A DNA stretch of 64,000 bases from Streptomyces sp. SLBN-118 (GCF_006715635.1 NZ_VFNP01000002.1:1922001-1986000), one strand, 5' to 3'; positions 19,510 through 27,662 are shown, counted from the first letter of the stretch. Notes: a model not told the origin generated them from the letters alone. Translations and numbers: made by a program.

Positions 19510-19588
19510 GAGCGGGTTTCCGCTCGCCTGTGCCGTCTGTGGGCCGTCGGCCGTGTTCTTCCCTCTGCGGAAGGCGCGGCCGACGGCC
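19510..19588 (+). terminator. Tandem hairpins after glnA
   Basis: A small hairpin (GAGCGG/CCGCTC, 19510-19525) is followed by a larger inverted repeat of 12 bp (19542-19553 and 19577-19588) ahead of GTTTGTCG. They lie between glnA and the oppositely oriented TIR gene, so they may stop both transcripts. Confidence 0.7.
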
Positions 19589-19648
19589 GTTTGTCGTTCT
19601 GGTGGTGATGCGTTCGAGGCGTTCAGCCGCAGCGGTCGACACGATCAT

Positions 19649-21484
19649 TCATTCCTTGTTGCGGGCGCGGACCACGTTCTCCTCCTTCGCGATGTCCCAC
19701 GCGCCTCCGGTGTTGGCCGTCAGGTCGTTGTCCTCGATTACGCCGCCACCCCCCTCGTAAATCCGTACCGCCGCATATTTGTTGCGGTGGATCTGGTTGC
19801 GACGCAGGGTGGGTCTGCCGCCCGTCTTGATCGTCACACCCGCCAAAGCGCTGCCGGTGATGTCGTTGTCCTCCAGCGTGCCCACACCGCTGTCATGGAC
19901 ATAGACGCCGCTCTGCTTGTTGTCCCGAATCTGGTTGCGTCGCAGGGTGGGGCTGCCGCCCGTCTTGATCTCCACACCCGAGTAGGTGTTGCCGGTGATG
20001 TCGTTGTCCTCCAGCGTCCCCACGCCGCTGTCCTGGACGAACACACCGCTCTGCTTATTGTCGTGAATCTGGTTGCCGCGCAGGATGGGGCTGCCGCCCG
20101 TCCGGATCGTCACACCCGCCAAAGCATTACCGGTGATGTCGTTGTCCTCCAGCGTGCCCATGCCGCTGCCATGGACATGGACACCGGTCTGCTTGTTGTT
20201 GCGGACCTGGTTGGCGCGCAGGGTGGGGTTACCGCCCGCCTGGATGGTCACACCCGCCAAAGCATTACCGGTGATGTCGTTGTCCTCCAGCGTGCCCATG
20301 CCGCTGTCGTGGACATAGACGCCGCCACCCTTGTTGTCGCGGATCTGGTTGCGGCGCAAGGTGGGGCTGCCGCCCGTCTTGATCTCCACACCCGAGTAGG
20401 TGTTGCCGGTGATGTCGTTGTCCTCCAGCGTGCCCATGCCGCCGTCAAGGACGAAGACGCCGTTCTGCTTGCTGTCGTGGATCTGGTTGCGGCGCAGCCG
20501 CGGGTCGGCGCCGTCGCGGATGGTGACGCCGGTGAGTCCCTGGCTGCTGATGTCGCAGCCTTCAAGCTCCAGCCGCCCCTGGGTGATGTCCACGCCGTGC
20601 CGCTTATCGCCGGTCTGGCGCAGGGTGAGGTTCGCGACCCGGCCGATGCTGGCCCTGAACACCAGCGCGTTGGTGTCGTGGGCGCGGATCTGGATGTCGG
20701 CGAGGGGCCCGTCGCCGAGGATTTCCAGGGGTTTGTCGACCACCAGGCCCTCCTCGTACAGGCCAGGCCGCACCAGGATCCGGTCACCCGGCTGCGCGGC
20801 CTTGATCGCCGCGCCGACCGTGGCGAAGTCACCCCGGTGGAAGGGGTCCACCACATGCGTCGGCGGCTCGGACTTGGCCACGCCCCTGGCAGTGTCGCCC
20901 GTCTGCTCCGTGGACCCGGCCGCTGCTCCGCCTGCCTCCGCAGTCCTGACGGGCCGCGCCCGGGTGGGCGCGGGCGGATGCCAGAACGTGTCCCGCATCC
21001 GCGACGCCAACTGCGCGATCGCCTTGCGCACCAGCGGTGAGGTGAACGGCTCGAACCGTAACTCCCGCCAGTCGGCGTGCTGCCGAGAAGCCAGCACCCG
21101 CGCCATCTCATCGGCTTCGCACAGTTGGGGATCATCCAGCTCGCGGGCACTGATGTAGTACACGGGCAGGATCAGGTCCTGGCGGCCCAGCTCACCCTCC
21201 TGCTTCAGGAACCGTGCCACCTCCGCCCGGCAGGCGGGGCTGCGGAACAGACTCGGCGTGATGATGACCAGCAACAGGGTCACCGCGTCCAGCGCCTCAT
21301 CGATGCGCTGCTGCCAGTTCTGCCCCCAGGCGACGTCATTGCGATCCTGGAAGATCGCGAACTCCTCGCCGGTCTGCGCCCGGACCTCGGTGCCCAGCCG
21401 TTCCCGGAGCTGAGTGAGCAGACCGTCGTCGTGCTCGTCATTGAAACGGACATAGCTCATGAACGCCGCAGGCGTACCAGGCAT
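19649..21484 (-). CDS. TIR domain fused to right-handed beta-helix repeats
   Basis: 611 residues. Residues about 6-160 form a TIR-type domain: FMSYVRFNDEHDD (strand A), FAIFQDRNDVAWGQNW, LLLVIITPSLF, then SPACRAEV, in which Glu88 occupies the position of the catalytic Glu of NAD-cleaving TIRs. A Pro/Ala linker (about 170-208) leads into a pectate-lyase-like fold (THVVDPFHRGDF onwards), of which residues 319-594 are twelve coils of exactly 23 residues. There is no signal peptide or transmembrane helix, so the protein is cytoplasmic. The ATG at 21484 follows GGGGAGGGG. Codon 142 (21059-21061) is TTA, implying bldA dependence. The gene stands alone after glnA. The likely role is a single-protein sensor-effector in defence; this is inferred from domains. 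Confidence 0.9.
   Translation of the reverse strand: MPGTPAAFMSYVRFNDEHDDGLLTQLRERLGTEVRAQTGEEFAIFQDRNDVAWGQNWQQRIDEALDAVTLLLVIITPSLFRSPACRAEVARFLKQEGELGRQDLILPVYYISARELDDPQLCEADEMARVLASRQHADWRELRFEPFTSPLVRKAIAQLASRMRDTFWHPPAPTRARPVRTAEAGGAAAGSTEQTGDTARGVAKSEPPTHVVDPFHRGDFATVGAAIKAAQPGDRILVRPGLYEEGLVVDKPLEILGDGPLADIQIRAHDTNALVFRASIGRVANLTLRQTGDKRHGVDITQGRLELEGCDISSQGLTGVTIRDGADPRLRRNQIHDSKQNGVFVLDGGMGTLEDNDITGNTYSGVEIKTGGSPTLRRNQIRDNKGGGVYVHDSGMGTLEDNDITGNALAGVTIQAGGNPTLRANQVRNNKQTGVHVHGSGMGTLEDNDITGNALAGVTIRTGGSPILRGNQIHDNKQSGVFVQDSGVGTLEDNDITGNTYSGVEIKTGGSPTLRRNQIRDNKQSGVYVHDSGVGTLEDNDITGSALAGVTIKTGGRPTLRRNQIHRNKYAAVRIYEGGGGVIEDNDLTANTGGAWDIAKEENVVRARNKE
19703..20530 (-). repeat. Six tandem 138-bp repeats encoding 23-residue beta-helix coils
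   Basis: Exactly 828 bp, equal to 6 x 138 bp. Each 138-bp unit encodes two alternating 23-residue coils, one ending in LRRNQIxDNK-type and the other in TLEDNDITGN-type turns. Several units are nearly identical at DNA level (for example the GTGATGTCGTTGTCCTCCAG stretch recurs in five of them), suggesting recent expansion or gene conversion. Confidence 0.92.
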
Positions 21485-21925
21485 GGCATCCCCTCCCCCG
21501 CCACAACGTGTGAATTGTGACACAGCGGGCTCCTGGGCACCCATCGAATGACCCCCACGATGGCCGGCGGTATCAACGCCCCCTGTACAAGGGGGTCGTC
21601 GCCACGGTGCTGGTCTTCGCGGAGAGGGCAGGCACCGAGGTGAGCTGGAAGTCGACCGACTTCACCGCTGACGATCTCAGGGACGTCTCGTCGTCGGGGA
21701 TGTCCGGGGAGGCCAAAGGAACGACAGCCCGCACCGTGGCCTCCGCCCCGGGATCGGGCCAACTGGGCCGGTTCCGGCCGCTGCCCCGTCGAGTTGTCCG
21801 CGAACTCCCCCGAGATTGTCCGGGATCGGTGACGGACGCATCCCGTGGCCGCCGCCCCTCGTCCTGGCAGGTGGTCGCAAAGTGACCGGGAATCGGCGAG
21901 GGACTGCGCGAAAGCGGGGGCGGAC
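21485..21925. other. Intergenic region with no convincing gene
   Basis: 441 bp between the divergent TIR/beta-helix gene and the deacetylase gene. It must hold both promoters. A plus-strand open frame at 21517-21885 has no recognisable domain and no ribosome site, and is not called. CCCCCTGTACAAGGGGG near 21580 is a near-perfect inverted repeat that could be an operator or a transcript hairpin. Confidence 0.5.
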
Positions 21926-22699
21926 ATGGCACGGCACGGCGGCGGGCGGGGCTGGTACGGCAAGGTGGTCGGGGCGGCGCTCGGGGTGATGGTGCTCACC
22001 ACCGGTGCCTCGGTGTGGACCGCGCAGGCCGGTGCCGTGGGTGGCTCGTCGCCGAAGGCGGCCCCGTCGGCGACGCCCGGCAGTGACGTCAAGCGGGTCG
22101 CCGAGACCATCGCGCACGCCTCGGACAAGGGGACGCGCGGCGTCAACATCACCATCGACGACGGCCCCGACCCTGTGTGGACCCCTCAAGTGCTGGACGT
22201 GCTGCGCGAGTACGGGGTGAAGGCCACGTTCTGCATGGTGGGGACGCAGGCGCAGGCCCACCCGGACCTCGTGAAGAAGGTGGTCGCGGCCGGGCACCGG
22301 CTGTGCAACCACTCGGAGTCGCACGACACCACCATGGACAAGAAGTCCCAGGCCTATCAGTCGCAGCAGATACGCGACGCCGAACGCGTGATCACCGAGG
22401 CGTCCGGAGGCGTACGGCCGATGTACTACCGGGCGCCCGGCGGGGCCTTCACCCCTCACAGCCGCAAGCTCGCCGCTTCCCGGGGGATGCGCCCGCTGGG
22501 CTGGAACGTGGACACCAAGGACTTCGTACGACCGGGCACGGACGCCATCGTCGCCACCGTCAAGCGGGAGCTGCCCAACGGGCCGACGCTCCTCTTCCAC
22601 GACGCGGGCGGTGACCGGGCCCAGACCGTCGCGGCCCTGCGCCGGATCCTCCCCTGGCTCAAGGAGCAGGGCTACTCCTGCGGCTTCCCGGTGCGTTGA
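21926..22699 (+). CDS. Exported polysaccharide deacetylase (NodB homology, CE4)
   Basis: 257 residues. An N-terminal signal-anchor or signal peptide (GKVVGAALGVMVLTTGASVWTAQA) precedes a NodB domain from about residue 70. CE4 motif 1 is the IDDGPDP segment with the catalytic Asp pair, motif 2 is HSESH (metal-binding His, H-x3-H), motif 3 is RAPGG, motif 4 is the W of LGWNVDTKDF, and motif 5 is LLFHD. All metal and catalytic residues are present. It removes acetyl groups from peptidoglycan or other N-acetylhexosamine polymers outside the membrane. The ATG at 21926 is chosen to begin the export signal. Confidence 0.92.
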   Translation: MARHGGGRGWYGKVVGAALGVMVLTTGASVWTAQAGAVGGSSPKAAPSATPGSDVKRVAETIAHASDKGTRGVNITIDDGPDPVWTPQVLDVLREYGVKATFCMVGTQAQAHPDLVKKVVAAGHRLCNHSESHDTTMDKKSQAYQSQQIRDAERVITEASGGVRPMYYRAPGGAFTPHSRKLAASRGMRPLGWNVDTKDFVRPGTDAIVATVKRELPNGPTLLFHDAGGDRAQTVAALRRILPWLKEQGYSCGFPVR

Positions 22700-22740
22700 G
22701 CGCCCCTGGTCGCACCGCCGGTCCGGACCGCACAGCGCTC

Positions 22741-23139
22741 TCAGGGCTGCTTCAGCCATGCCTCCAAAGCCGCACGGCTCGCGAACCAGCCGGTCGGGAA
22801 GTCGGCTCCCGGCTCGGGTACGGGCTCGCCGGACGGGGGAGAACCGGGCGGCATGACGAAGCCGAACTTCTCGATCCCGGCATCGTTGTAGCGCGGGATG
22901 ATCGTCTCCTCGCGCCAGTGTGCCGTGTCGGGTCCGGGCGCGAAGCCGAAGAGGGTCACGTCGATCACCACGTGACGTGGCCGATGCTCCTCCGCGAGTT
23001 CGGCAAGCCGGTCGAGGCTCCGGCGGAAGTCCTGATCCGTCATGTTCGCGGTCGACTCGAACCATTCGAGCTCGAGTCGTCCGGTGGCGGGATCATGAGT
23101 GATCCGACCGAAGTCGTCCCGGTCGAGTTCCGTCGTCAT
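22741..23139 (-). CDS. Small STAS/SpoIIAA-like protein
   Basis: 132-residue soluble protein starting MTTELDRDDFGRI behind an AGGAG site. The pattern of a short hydrophobic strand (RHVVIDVTLFGFAPG), helices and a terminal segment FASRAALEAWLKQP resembles the STAS / SpoIIAA-like superfamily of single-domain regulators. No phosphorylatable Ser motif of the anti-sigma-antagonist type is obvious. The assignment is tentative. It is convergent with the deacetylase gene. Confidence 0.6.
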   Translation of the reverse strand: MTTELDRDDFGRITHDPATGRLELEWFESTANMTDQDFRRSLDRLAELAEEHRPRHVVIDVTLFGFAPGPDTAHWREETIIPRYNDAGIEKFGFVMPPGSPPSGEPVPEPGADFPTGWFASRAALEAWLKQP

Positions 23140-23282
23140 GTCAGCTCCTGGCGTCGGCGCAAGTTCCCGTGTTGGCCCGCCCCGCTCGACAGCCAACCAT
23201 GGGCCGAACGCTCGCGACCGGAGCGGCACGCTGACATGCCGCCTGCCGCCTGCCTGTCCGACCGGCGGTCAGTCGCCTCGAC

Positions 23283-23308
23283 GGGCCGCCGCCCCGGGGC
23301 GGCGGCCC
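23283..23308 (-). terminator. GC-rich hairpin downstream of the acyltransferase gene
   Basis: Perfect 26-bp palindrome (13-bp arms 23283-23295 and 23296-23308) 14 bp beyond the stop codon of the minus-strand acyltransferase gene. It is likely the end of the three-gene operon transcript. Confidence 0.7.
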
Positions 23309-23321
23309 TTTCGCAGCAGGG

Positions 23322-25142
23322 TCAGTCCGCCAGCAGCTCCCGCAGCTCGGCCACCGCCTCCCGCAGCCGGTCCGCGAACGTCCGCATCTGGTCCGCCACC
23401 GCCTGCGGCGTGCTCAGGTAGACGTTGAAACGCTCCGGCAGCAGCACATACGCGACGCCGATGCACTGCAGGCTGGTCGAGCCGAAGCCGAAGTACTGGA
23501 TGTTGTGGGACGGCGCCGAGCTGGTGCTCAGGTAGTCGTCGCGCATCGTCAGCCAGCCCGGTGTGCGGTACAGCGCGGGCTGTTCGCCCACGCCGAGCTC
23601 CGTGCCGCGCCGGCGCTGGATCAGTTCCAGTTCCCACAGGTGCTGTTCGGGCGCCTGCACGGCCTGGCATTCCTTCGCGCGGGTCACATGGCCCTGGGCC
23701 GCGGCCCGGAAGGCGGCGCGGCGGGTGGCCGTGTCCGTCGACGGGTCCTCCATCGCCGCGGCGAAAGCGACCATCTCCGGGGTGACGACACGCATCGCCT
23801 CGGTGCGCCCGTGCCGGTACTGACGGGTGGCGATGGACTCGTACGTGGCGCCCAGGTGCCCCTTGGCTCGCTGGTGGGCCAGCTGGTAGGCGACCTGGAC
23901 GAACGCGTCGGGCGAGACTCCGAGCGCCTTGGCGGTGGTGGCGCCGAAGTCGTCGAACGACACGGTGGCCGTCGCGGTGGCCCGTCCGTACGCGGCGAAC
24001 GCCTCGGCGGCCGAGCGCGCCTGGTCCCGCAGGGCGGCGTCCAGCTCGAACGCCATCGGTTCCAGCGCGGGCATCCCCTGGGAGCGGGCGCCGGACTGCC
24101 GGGAGTGTTCCTCGGGCGTGGTGCTGAGCAGGGCGTCGGTGAAGCTGAGGATGGTCGTCCCGTCCAGCTCGCAGTGCTCGACGTTGATGCCCGCCCGGCC
24201 GTCGGCGAAGACGACGAAGGACACGGCCTTGTCGAACCAGCGGTTGCCGCGGTCGCCGTTCAGCAGCTCGTCACAGGCCTCCTGGGTGTCCGCGGGTGCG
24301 AAGTCCTCCAGGCAGACGCAGAACAGCGCGGTCTCCACGTCGTCGAGTGCGTCGGCGTTGCGGGGGTGGGAGGCGATCAGGGACTGCCGGGCGGCCGCCC
24401 AGTCGGCGCGGGCCATGGTGGTGAGGTGGCCCACCGACACGTCCGCCGGCTCGGCACCGGCCTTCATCACGGCGCTCAGGCCCGCCTCGATGTCGTCCAG
24501 GCCGTACGGGACACCGTCGGGGCCGAGCACGTCCATCCGGAACATGCCGCCCCGGAAGAACACCACGATGTGCCGTGCGTCGGACGGGCCCGGCCACCCC
24601 TCGGTGTAGGGGGCGCGGACGGTGTCCAGCTCGGCGCCGGGGATCCGGGTGGTGGAGAACAGGAACTTGTTCTGCACCATCGACTGGGGCACTCCTCGCT
24701 GCAGGACCGGCGGGATGAGCCCCTGGTCGAGCTGCCGCTTGTAGTTGAGGGCCCCGGCGACCAGCCCGGCCGCCCGTTCCAGTTGCGCCTCGCCGGTGTC
24801 CTTGAACAGGAAGAAGAAGTTGGCGTTGAGCGCGATCCGGTCCCGGCGGCCCAGGTAGCGGTACGGCCAGAAGGTGTCGAGCCAGCTGTGCACGCCCTCC
24901 GTGGCGTCGTACGCCTCGAGCGCCGCGTGCAGCACCCGGCCGGGGCCGTCGGGCCGGAGGAAGGCTGCCACCTCCGCCTCTGTCGCCGCCAGCTCGTCGG
25001 CGGTCAGCAGCGGCGCGCACCAGGCGAGGAACCTCTCACAGCTCGCCTCCAGCGCGGGCAGGGGCACGCGGGGAAGGCTGTCCTCCTGGGCGAAGGTCGC
25101 ATTGCTCGGTACATCCTGACTGATCTTCAACTCTGCTCTCAA
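23322..25142 (-). CDS. Choline/carnitine O-acyltransferase family protein
   Basis: 606 residues over the full length of the family. It has the catalytic His323 in NVEHCELDGT, preceded by GNRWFDKAVSFVV as in carnitine acetyltransferase; the RTEAMR motif (acyl-CoA and substrate binding) around residue 450; and LSTSSAP, the STS element that binds the carnitine carboxylate or acyl intermediate. Such enzymes move acyl groups between CoA and a hydroxyl of a quaternary amine, and they are rare in bacteria. The frame begins with TTG at 25142, overlapping the methyltransferase stop (TTGA); a second TTG at 25130 has a better GAG-rich upstream. Third gene of the oxygenase-methyltransferase operon. Confidence 0.92.
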   Translation of the reverse strand: MRAELKISQDVPSNATFAQEDSLPRVPLPALEASCERFLAWCAPLLTADELAATEAEVAAFLRPDGPGRVLHAALEAYDATEGVHSWLDTFWPYRYLGRRDRIALNANFFFLFKDTGEAQLERAAGLVAGALNYKRQLDQGLIPPVLQRGVPQSMVQNKFLFSTTRIPGAELDTVRAPYTEGWPGPSDARHIVVFFRGGMFRMDVLGPDGVPYGLDDIEAGLSAVMKAGAEPADVSVGHLTTMARADWAAARQSLIASHPRNADALDDVETALFCVCLEDFAPADTQEACDELLNGDRGNRWFDKAVSFVVFADGRAGINVEHCELDGTTILSFTDALLSTTPEEHSRQSGARSQGMPALEPMAFELDAALRDQARSAAEAFAAYGRATATATVSFDDFGATTAKALGVSPDAFVQVAYQLAHQRAKGHLGATYESIATRQYRHGRTEAMRVVTPEMVAFAAAMEDPSTDTATRRAAFRAAAQGHVTRAKECQAVQAPEQHLWELELIQRRRGTELGVGEQPALYRTPGWLTMRDDYLSTSSAPSHNIQYFGFGSTSLQCIGVAYVLLPERFNVYLSTPQAVADQMRTFADRLREAVAELRELLAD

Positions 25143-25972
25143 TTCGGATCGTTGGGGCCGGACGGGCGGTGCGGCCGGGAAATGTGGAGCTGTGCGTACA
25201 GCCAGCCTTCCGCCTCCAGGCCACGCGCATCCACCCCGTTGGACAACATCGTGTCCAGGACGAGCGTCTGTTCCTCCGAAGAGGCGAATCTGCGCTGCTT
25301 GAAGACGCCTTCGACATGGACGGTCCGGTAGCCGAGTTCCGCGAGCGCCTGCTCCACGGGGTCGAACGGGAACATCCGCAGCACGAAGTGCGCCATCCAG
25401 GGCCGGTGAGTGCCCTGCGCCTCGACGACACGCTTGAGCGTCCGCTCGGTGACGTAGCCGAGACAGCCCGTCGAGATCACCAGGTCCGTCCCGGCGAACT
25501 GGGCGCGCTGCCGCGGTGTGGGCTCGTTCGCCTCCAGGTCGGCGTGCACGGCGTCGTCGAGGAACCCGGCCTCGAGCGCGTACGAAAGCGCGCTGCCGGA
25601 GGTGTCGAGGCCGGCGAAGCGTACGGGCTGCGCGGGCTGTCGGGACCGGGCCAGCTGCCGGTCCCGGGCAAGCAGGGCATCACGGCTCTCCCCTTCGCGC
25701 TCCTCGTCGCCGTAGCGCGCGTACAGCTCGTCCATCGTCGCGTCGTATTTCAGCAGGGCGGCGTTGATTCCGTACGAACAGCCGATGTCCAGCACTTTCG
25801 GAACGGCGACGTGCTGGGAGTCCCGGTACTCCTTGATGAGCTTCGCGAAGTAGGGCTTGGCCAGTTGGGGAACGCAGTAGCCGAGGGGGCGCAGCACACT
25901 GAAGTAGGCGCGCGGATCGGGCTGGGTGTAGATGTGGTCGAGCGAGACTTTTCCGGTCGCGTCGAAACGCAC
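25139..25972 (-). CDS. Class I SAM-dependent methyltransferase
   Basis: 277 residues. Motif I is LDIGCSYGIN (residues 61-70), motif II is FAGLDTSGSAL (acidic residue binding SAM ribose), and the post-motif segment TDLVISTGCLGY precedes the substrate-binding part. The N-terminal DHIYTQPDPRAYF stretch looks like a family-specific cap. The substrate is unknown; N-methylation of an amino acid derivative is one option given its partners. GTG start behind GGAGGAG, 63 bp after the oxygenase gene; its end overlaps the acyltransferase start by four bases, so translation is coupled. Confidence 0.88.
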   Translation of the reverse strand: MRFDATGKVSLDHIYTQPDPRAYFSVLRPLGYCVPQLAKPYFAKLIKEYRDSQHVAVPKVLDIGCSYGINAALLKYDATMDELYARYGDEEREGESRDALLARDRQLARSRQPAQPVRFAGLDTSGSALSYALEAGFLDDAVHADLEANEPTPRQRAQFAGTDLVISTGCLGYVTERTLKRVVEAQGTHRPWMAHFVLRMFPFDPVEQALAELGYRTVHVEGVFKQRRFASSEEQTLVLDTMLSNGVDARGLEAEGWLYAQLHISRPHRPSGPNDPN

Positions 25973-26035
25973 AGGGCTTACTCCTCCATGGATCGCGTGG
26001 ATCGCAGAGTGGGGGGACAGGGCCTGCGACGACCG

Positions 26036-26905
26036 TCAGTCCAGGAGCTGGTCGCCGCGGACTGCGCGGCCCTCGGCCGCCATGTGCTCCGGCAGTACGC
26101 GGCCGAAGAGCTGGCGGGTCCGTGGCACGCTCCCGATGACGCCGGGGCGCTCGCTGTAGGCGAATATCGCGGAGTGGCGCGCGACCTCGCCCCGCACGGG
26201 GCTGACCCGGTGCAGCGAGTAGCGGCCCTTGAACAGCTGAAGGTCACCGGGATGCAGGGACAGGCTCCGGGTCAGCCGCTCGCCCCGGCCGTCCAGGACG
26301 TCGCGGACGTCGTCGAAATTCTCGTCCTGCGCCGACCTGATGTTCGGGCAGTACTCGAAGACGCCGCCAGCCCTGGCTTCCTGGGTGAGCATGCTGACCG
26401 TGTACTCGTTGGTGTCGAAGTGCCAGGGGTGCTCCATGCCGGGCTCGACGACGTTGAGAACGAGCCCGGAGAGCGGGTCGGCCAGCTCGTGAAGCTGCGG
26501 CAGCTCGAAGCAGCGGGCGACGAAGCTCTGGAACGCGGCGTGGGAGTAGAGCCGGCTGATGAGGGAGCCCGCGGGGATACGGTCCCGCGCGACGAACGCG
26601 TTGCCCCGCTGGAAGGTCCGCCGGCCGGGGTGGTCCTCTGGCAGCGCAGAGTCCACGGGGATGTTGTAGACGTTGACGGTTTCGGTGTCGAAGTGCGCGC
26701 GCGGGGCGATGGCGGAGCACTCCTGCCGCAGGACATCGCGGAGTGAGGGGCGGATGAAGTCCGGCAGTACGGTGCAGCCGAGGGTCGACAGTTCGCGCCG
26801 GGCACGGGAGACGACGGCCTGCCCCTCGGCGCTTTCGAGTTCCGACAGGGGATAGCGGGCCGTGTCGACCACCTGGTCGAGCGTGACAGCTTCCAGAGTG
26901 CTCAT
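26036..26905 (-). CDS. Fe(II)/2-oxoglutarate-dependent oxygenase (PhyH/BesD-like superfamily)
   Basis: 289 residues, cytoplasmic. The metal site is H162-F-D164 in HPWHFDTNEYT with a distal His232 in RYSLHRVSP, and the downstream ARHSAIFAYSERPG carries the Arg expected to hold 2-oxoglutarate. The segment GGVFEYCPNIRSAQDENFDDV resembles the BesD-type amino-acid halogenase and hydroxylase group. Halogenases of that group have Gly in place of the Asp; here Asp is present, so hydroxylation or desaturation is expected. The ATG follows GAGAGG. First gene of the three-gene operon; a GTG-N6-CAC palindrome lies 73 bp upstream. Confidence 0.87.
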   Translation of the reverse strand: MSTLEAVTLDQVVDTARYPLSELESAEGQAVVSRARRELSTLGCTVLPDFIRPSLRDVLRQECSAIAPRAHFDTETVNVYNIPVDSALPEDHPGRRTFQRGNAFVARDRIPAGSLISRLYSHAAFQSFVARCFELPQLHELADPLSGLVLNVVEPGMEHPWHFDTNEYTVSMLTQEARAGGVFEYCPNIRSAQDENFDDVRDVLDGRGERLTRSLSLHPGDLQLFKGRYSLHRVSPVRGEVARHSAIFAYSERPGVIGSVPRTRQLFGRVLPEHMAAEGRAVRGDQLLD

Positions 26906-26977
26906 TCGATCCTCTCAACGCCCGAACTCAACTGAGAAGTAACGAAGTTGAAGTTCCCACAGTGCCGCGAGGATGTC

Positions 26978-26991
26978 TGTGACACGTCACA
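26978..26991 (-). promoter_or_regulatory. Candidate Crp-like operator upstream of the oxygenase operon
   Basis: On the minus strand TGTGACGTGTCACA forms 6-bp inverted arms and contains GTG-N6-CAC, the form reported for Streptomyces Crp sites. It is 73 bp before the oxygenase ATG, in an A/T-richer stretch (AAGTTCCCACAG and TACTTCTCAGTTGAG lie between). The binding protein is not known; the match is short. Confidence 0.4.
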
Positions 26992-27016
26992 CGCGCCGAC
27001 GGTCGTTTGGATCGGC

Positions 27017-27520
27017 TCAGGATGCCCAGCCGCGCAGTGAGATCTGCGGGCCACCAACCAGGTAGTGGCGCAGAGCCGTGGCGGACGTGGGTACGAATTC
27101 GTCCGGGAGGCCGGCGGTGTCGGTCCAGCGGACCTGGGCGTGCTTGGCGGGTTCGCGGTTCTCGGGTTTCCCGGCCCATCGGTGAGCGGCGAAGACGACG
27201 GTGAGGAACCCGTTGGGCGCCTCGACCCCCCAGGCGCCGTGGACGACCTGGGCGAGGCGCAGGTCCTCGGCCTCGACGACGAGGCCGGTCTCCTCACGGA
27301 GTTCGCGGACAGCCGTCTCGGTGATGGGCTCGCCCGGCTCGCTCTTGCCGACGGGGAGATCCCACAGGCCCGGGGCGAACTTGTTACGGGGGCCGCGCTG
27401 GAGGAGGACGACGCGGTCGGTCTCCCGGTCGTGGACGATGACGGCGGCGACGAGGACGGTCATCGAATCGAGGGCGGGAGCAAGGGCCGGGGGGCGGTCC
27501 TCGGCATTCGGCTGGGCCAC
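27017..27520 (-). CDS. Nudix hydrolase
   Basis: 167 residues. The Nudix box is complete: G-x5-E-x7-REL-x-EE-x-G in GKSEPGEPITETAVRELREE followed by TGL. Nudix enzymes hydrolyse nucleoside diphosphates linked to another moiety; the substrate is unknown. GTG start behind GAGGGGATC. Its 5' side carries an 18-unit tetranucleotide tract (27537-27608) 17 bp before the start codon. It is upstream of and in the same direction as the oxygenase operon (111 bp gap), but not obviously part of it. Confidence 0.9.
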   Translation of the reverse strand: MAQPNAEDRPPALAPALDSMTVLVAAVIVHDRETDRVVLLQRGPRNKFAPGLWDLPVGKSEPGEPITETAVRELREETGLVVEAEDLRLAQVVHGAWGVEAPNGFLTVVFAAHRWAGKPENREPAKHAQVRWTDTAGLPDEFVPTSATALRHYLVGGPQISLRGWAS

Positions 27521-27536
27521 TGCGATCCCCTCGTAG

Positions 27537-27608
27537 GTCAGTCAGTCAGTCGGTCGGTCAGTCGGTCGGTCAGTCAGTCGGTCAGTCGGCCGGTCGGCCG
27601 GTCGGTCC
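27537..27608. repeat. Tetranucleotide microsatellite (GTCA/GTCG), 18 units
   Basis: 72 bp made of GTCA, GTCG, GCCG and GTCC tetramers in unbroken register, immediately 5' of the Nudix start codon on the minus strand. Simple tracts this long are uncommon in Streptomyces. The tract is not a whole number of codons per unit, so length changes would alter leader spacing rather than protein. Confidence 0.9.
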
Positions 27609-27662
27609 GACAGATTGGGCACCCTAGCGGGCCGGTCGCCCTGACGGCTCCCAGTTTTGTAT

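Noticed and set aside
19703..20530. Regular repeats considered as a CRISPR array
   Set aside because: The 138-bp units are coding, near-identical throughout with no variable spacers, and translate in frame to beta-helix coils.
21517..21885. Plus-strand 122-codon open frame between the TIR gene and the deacetylase
   Set aside because: No ribosome site, no family resemblance, and it overlaps both promoters.
26036..26905. BesD-like oxygenase considered as a halogenase
   Set aside because: The metal motif is His-Phe-Asp; halogenases of this group have Gly or Ala at the Asp position.
27537..27608. Tetranucleotide tract considered as repeats with spacers
   Set aside because: Unit length is 4 bp in continuous register; it is a microsatellite.
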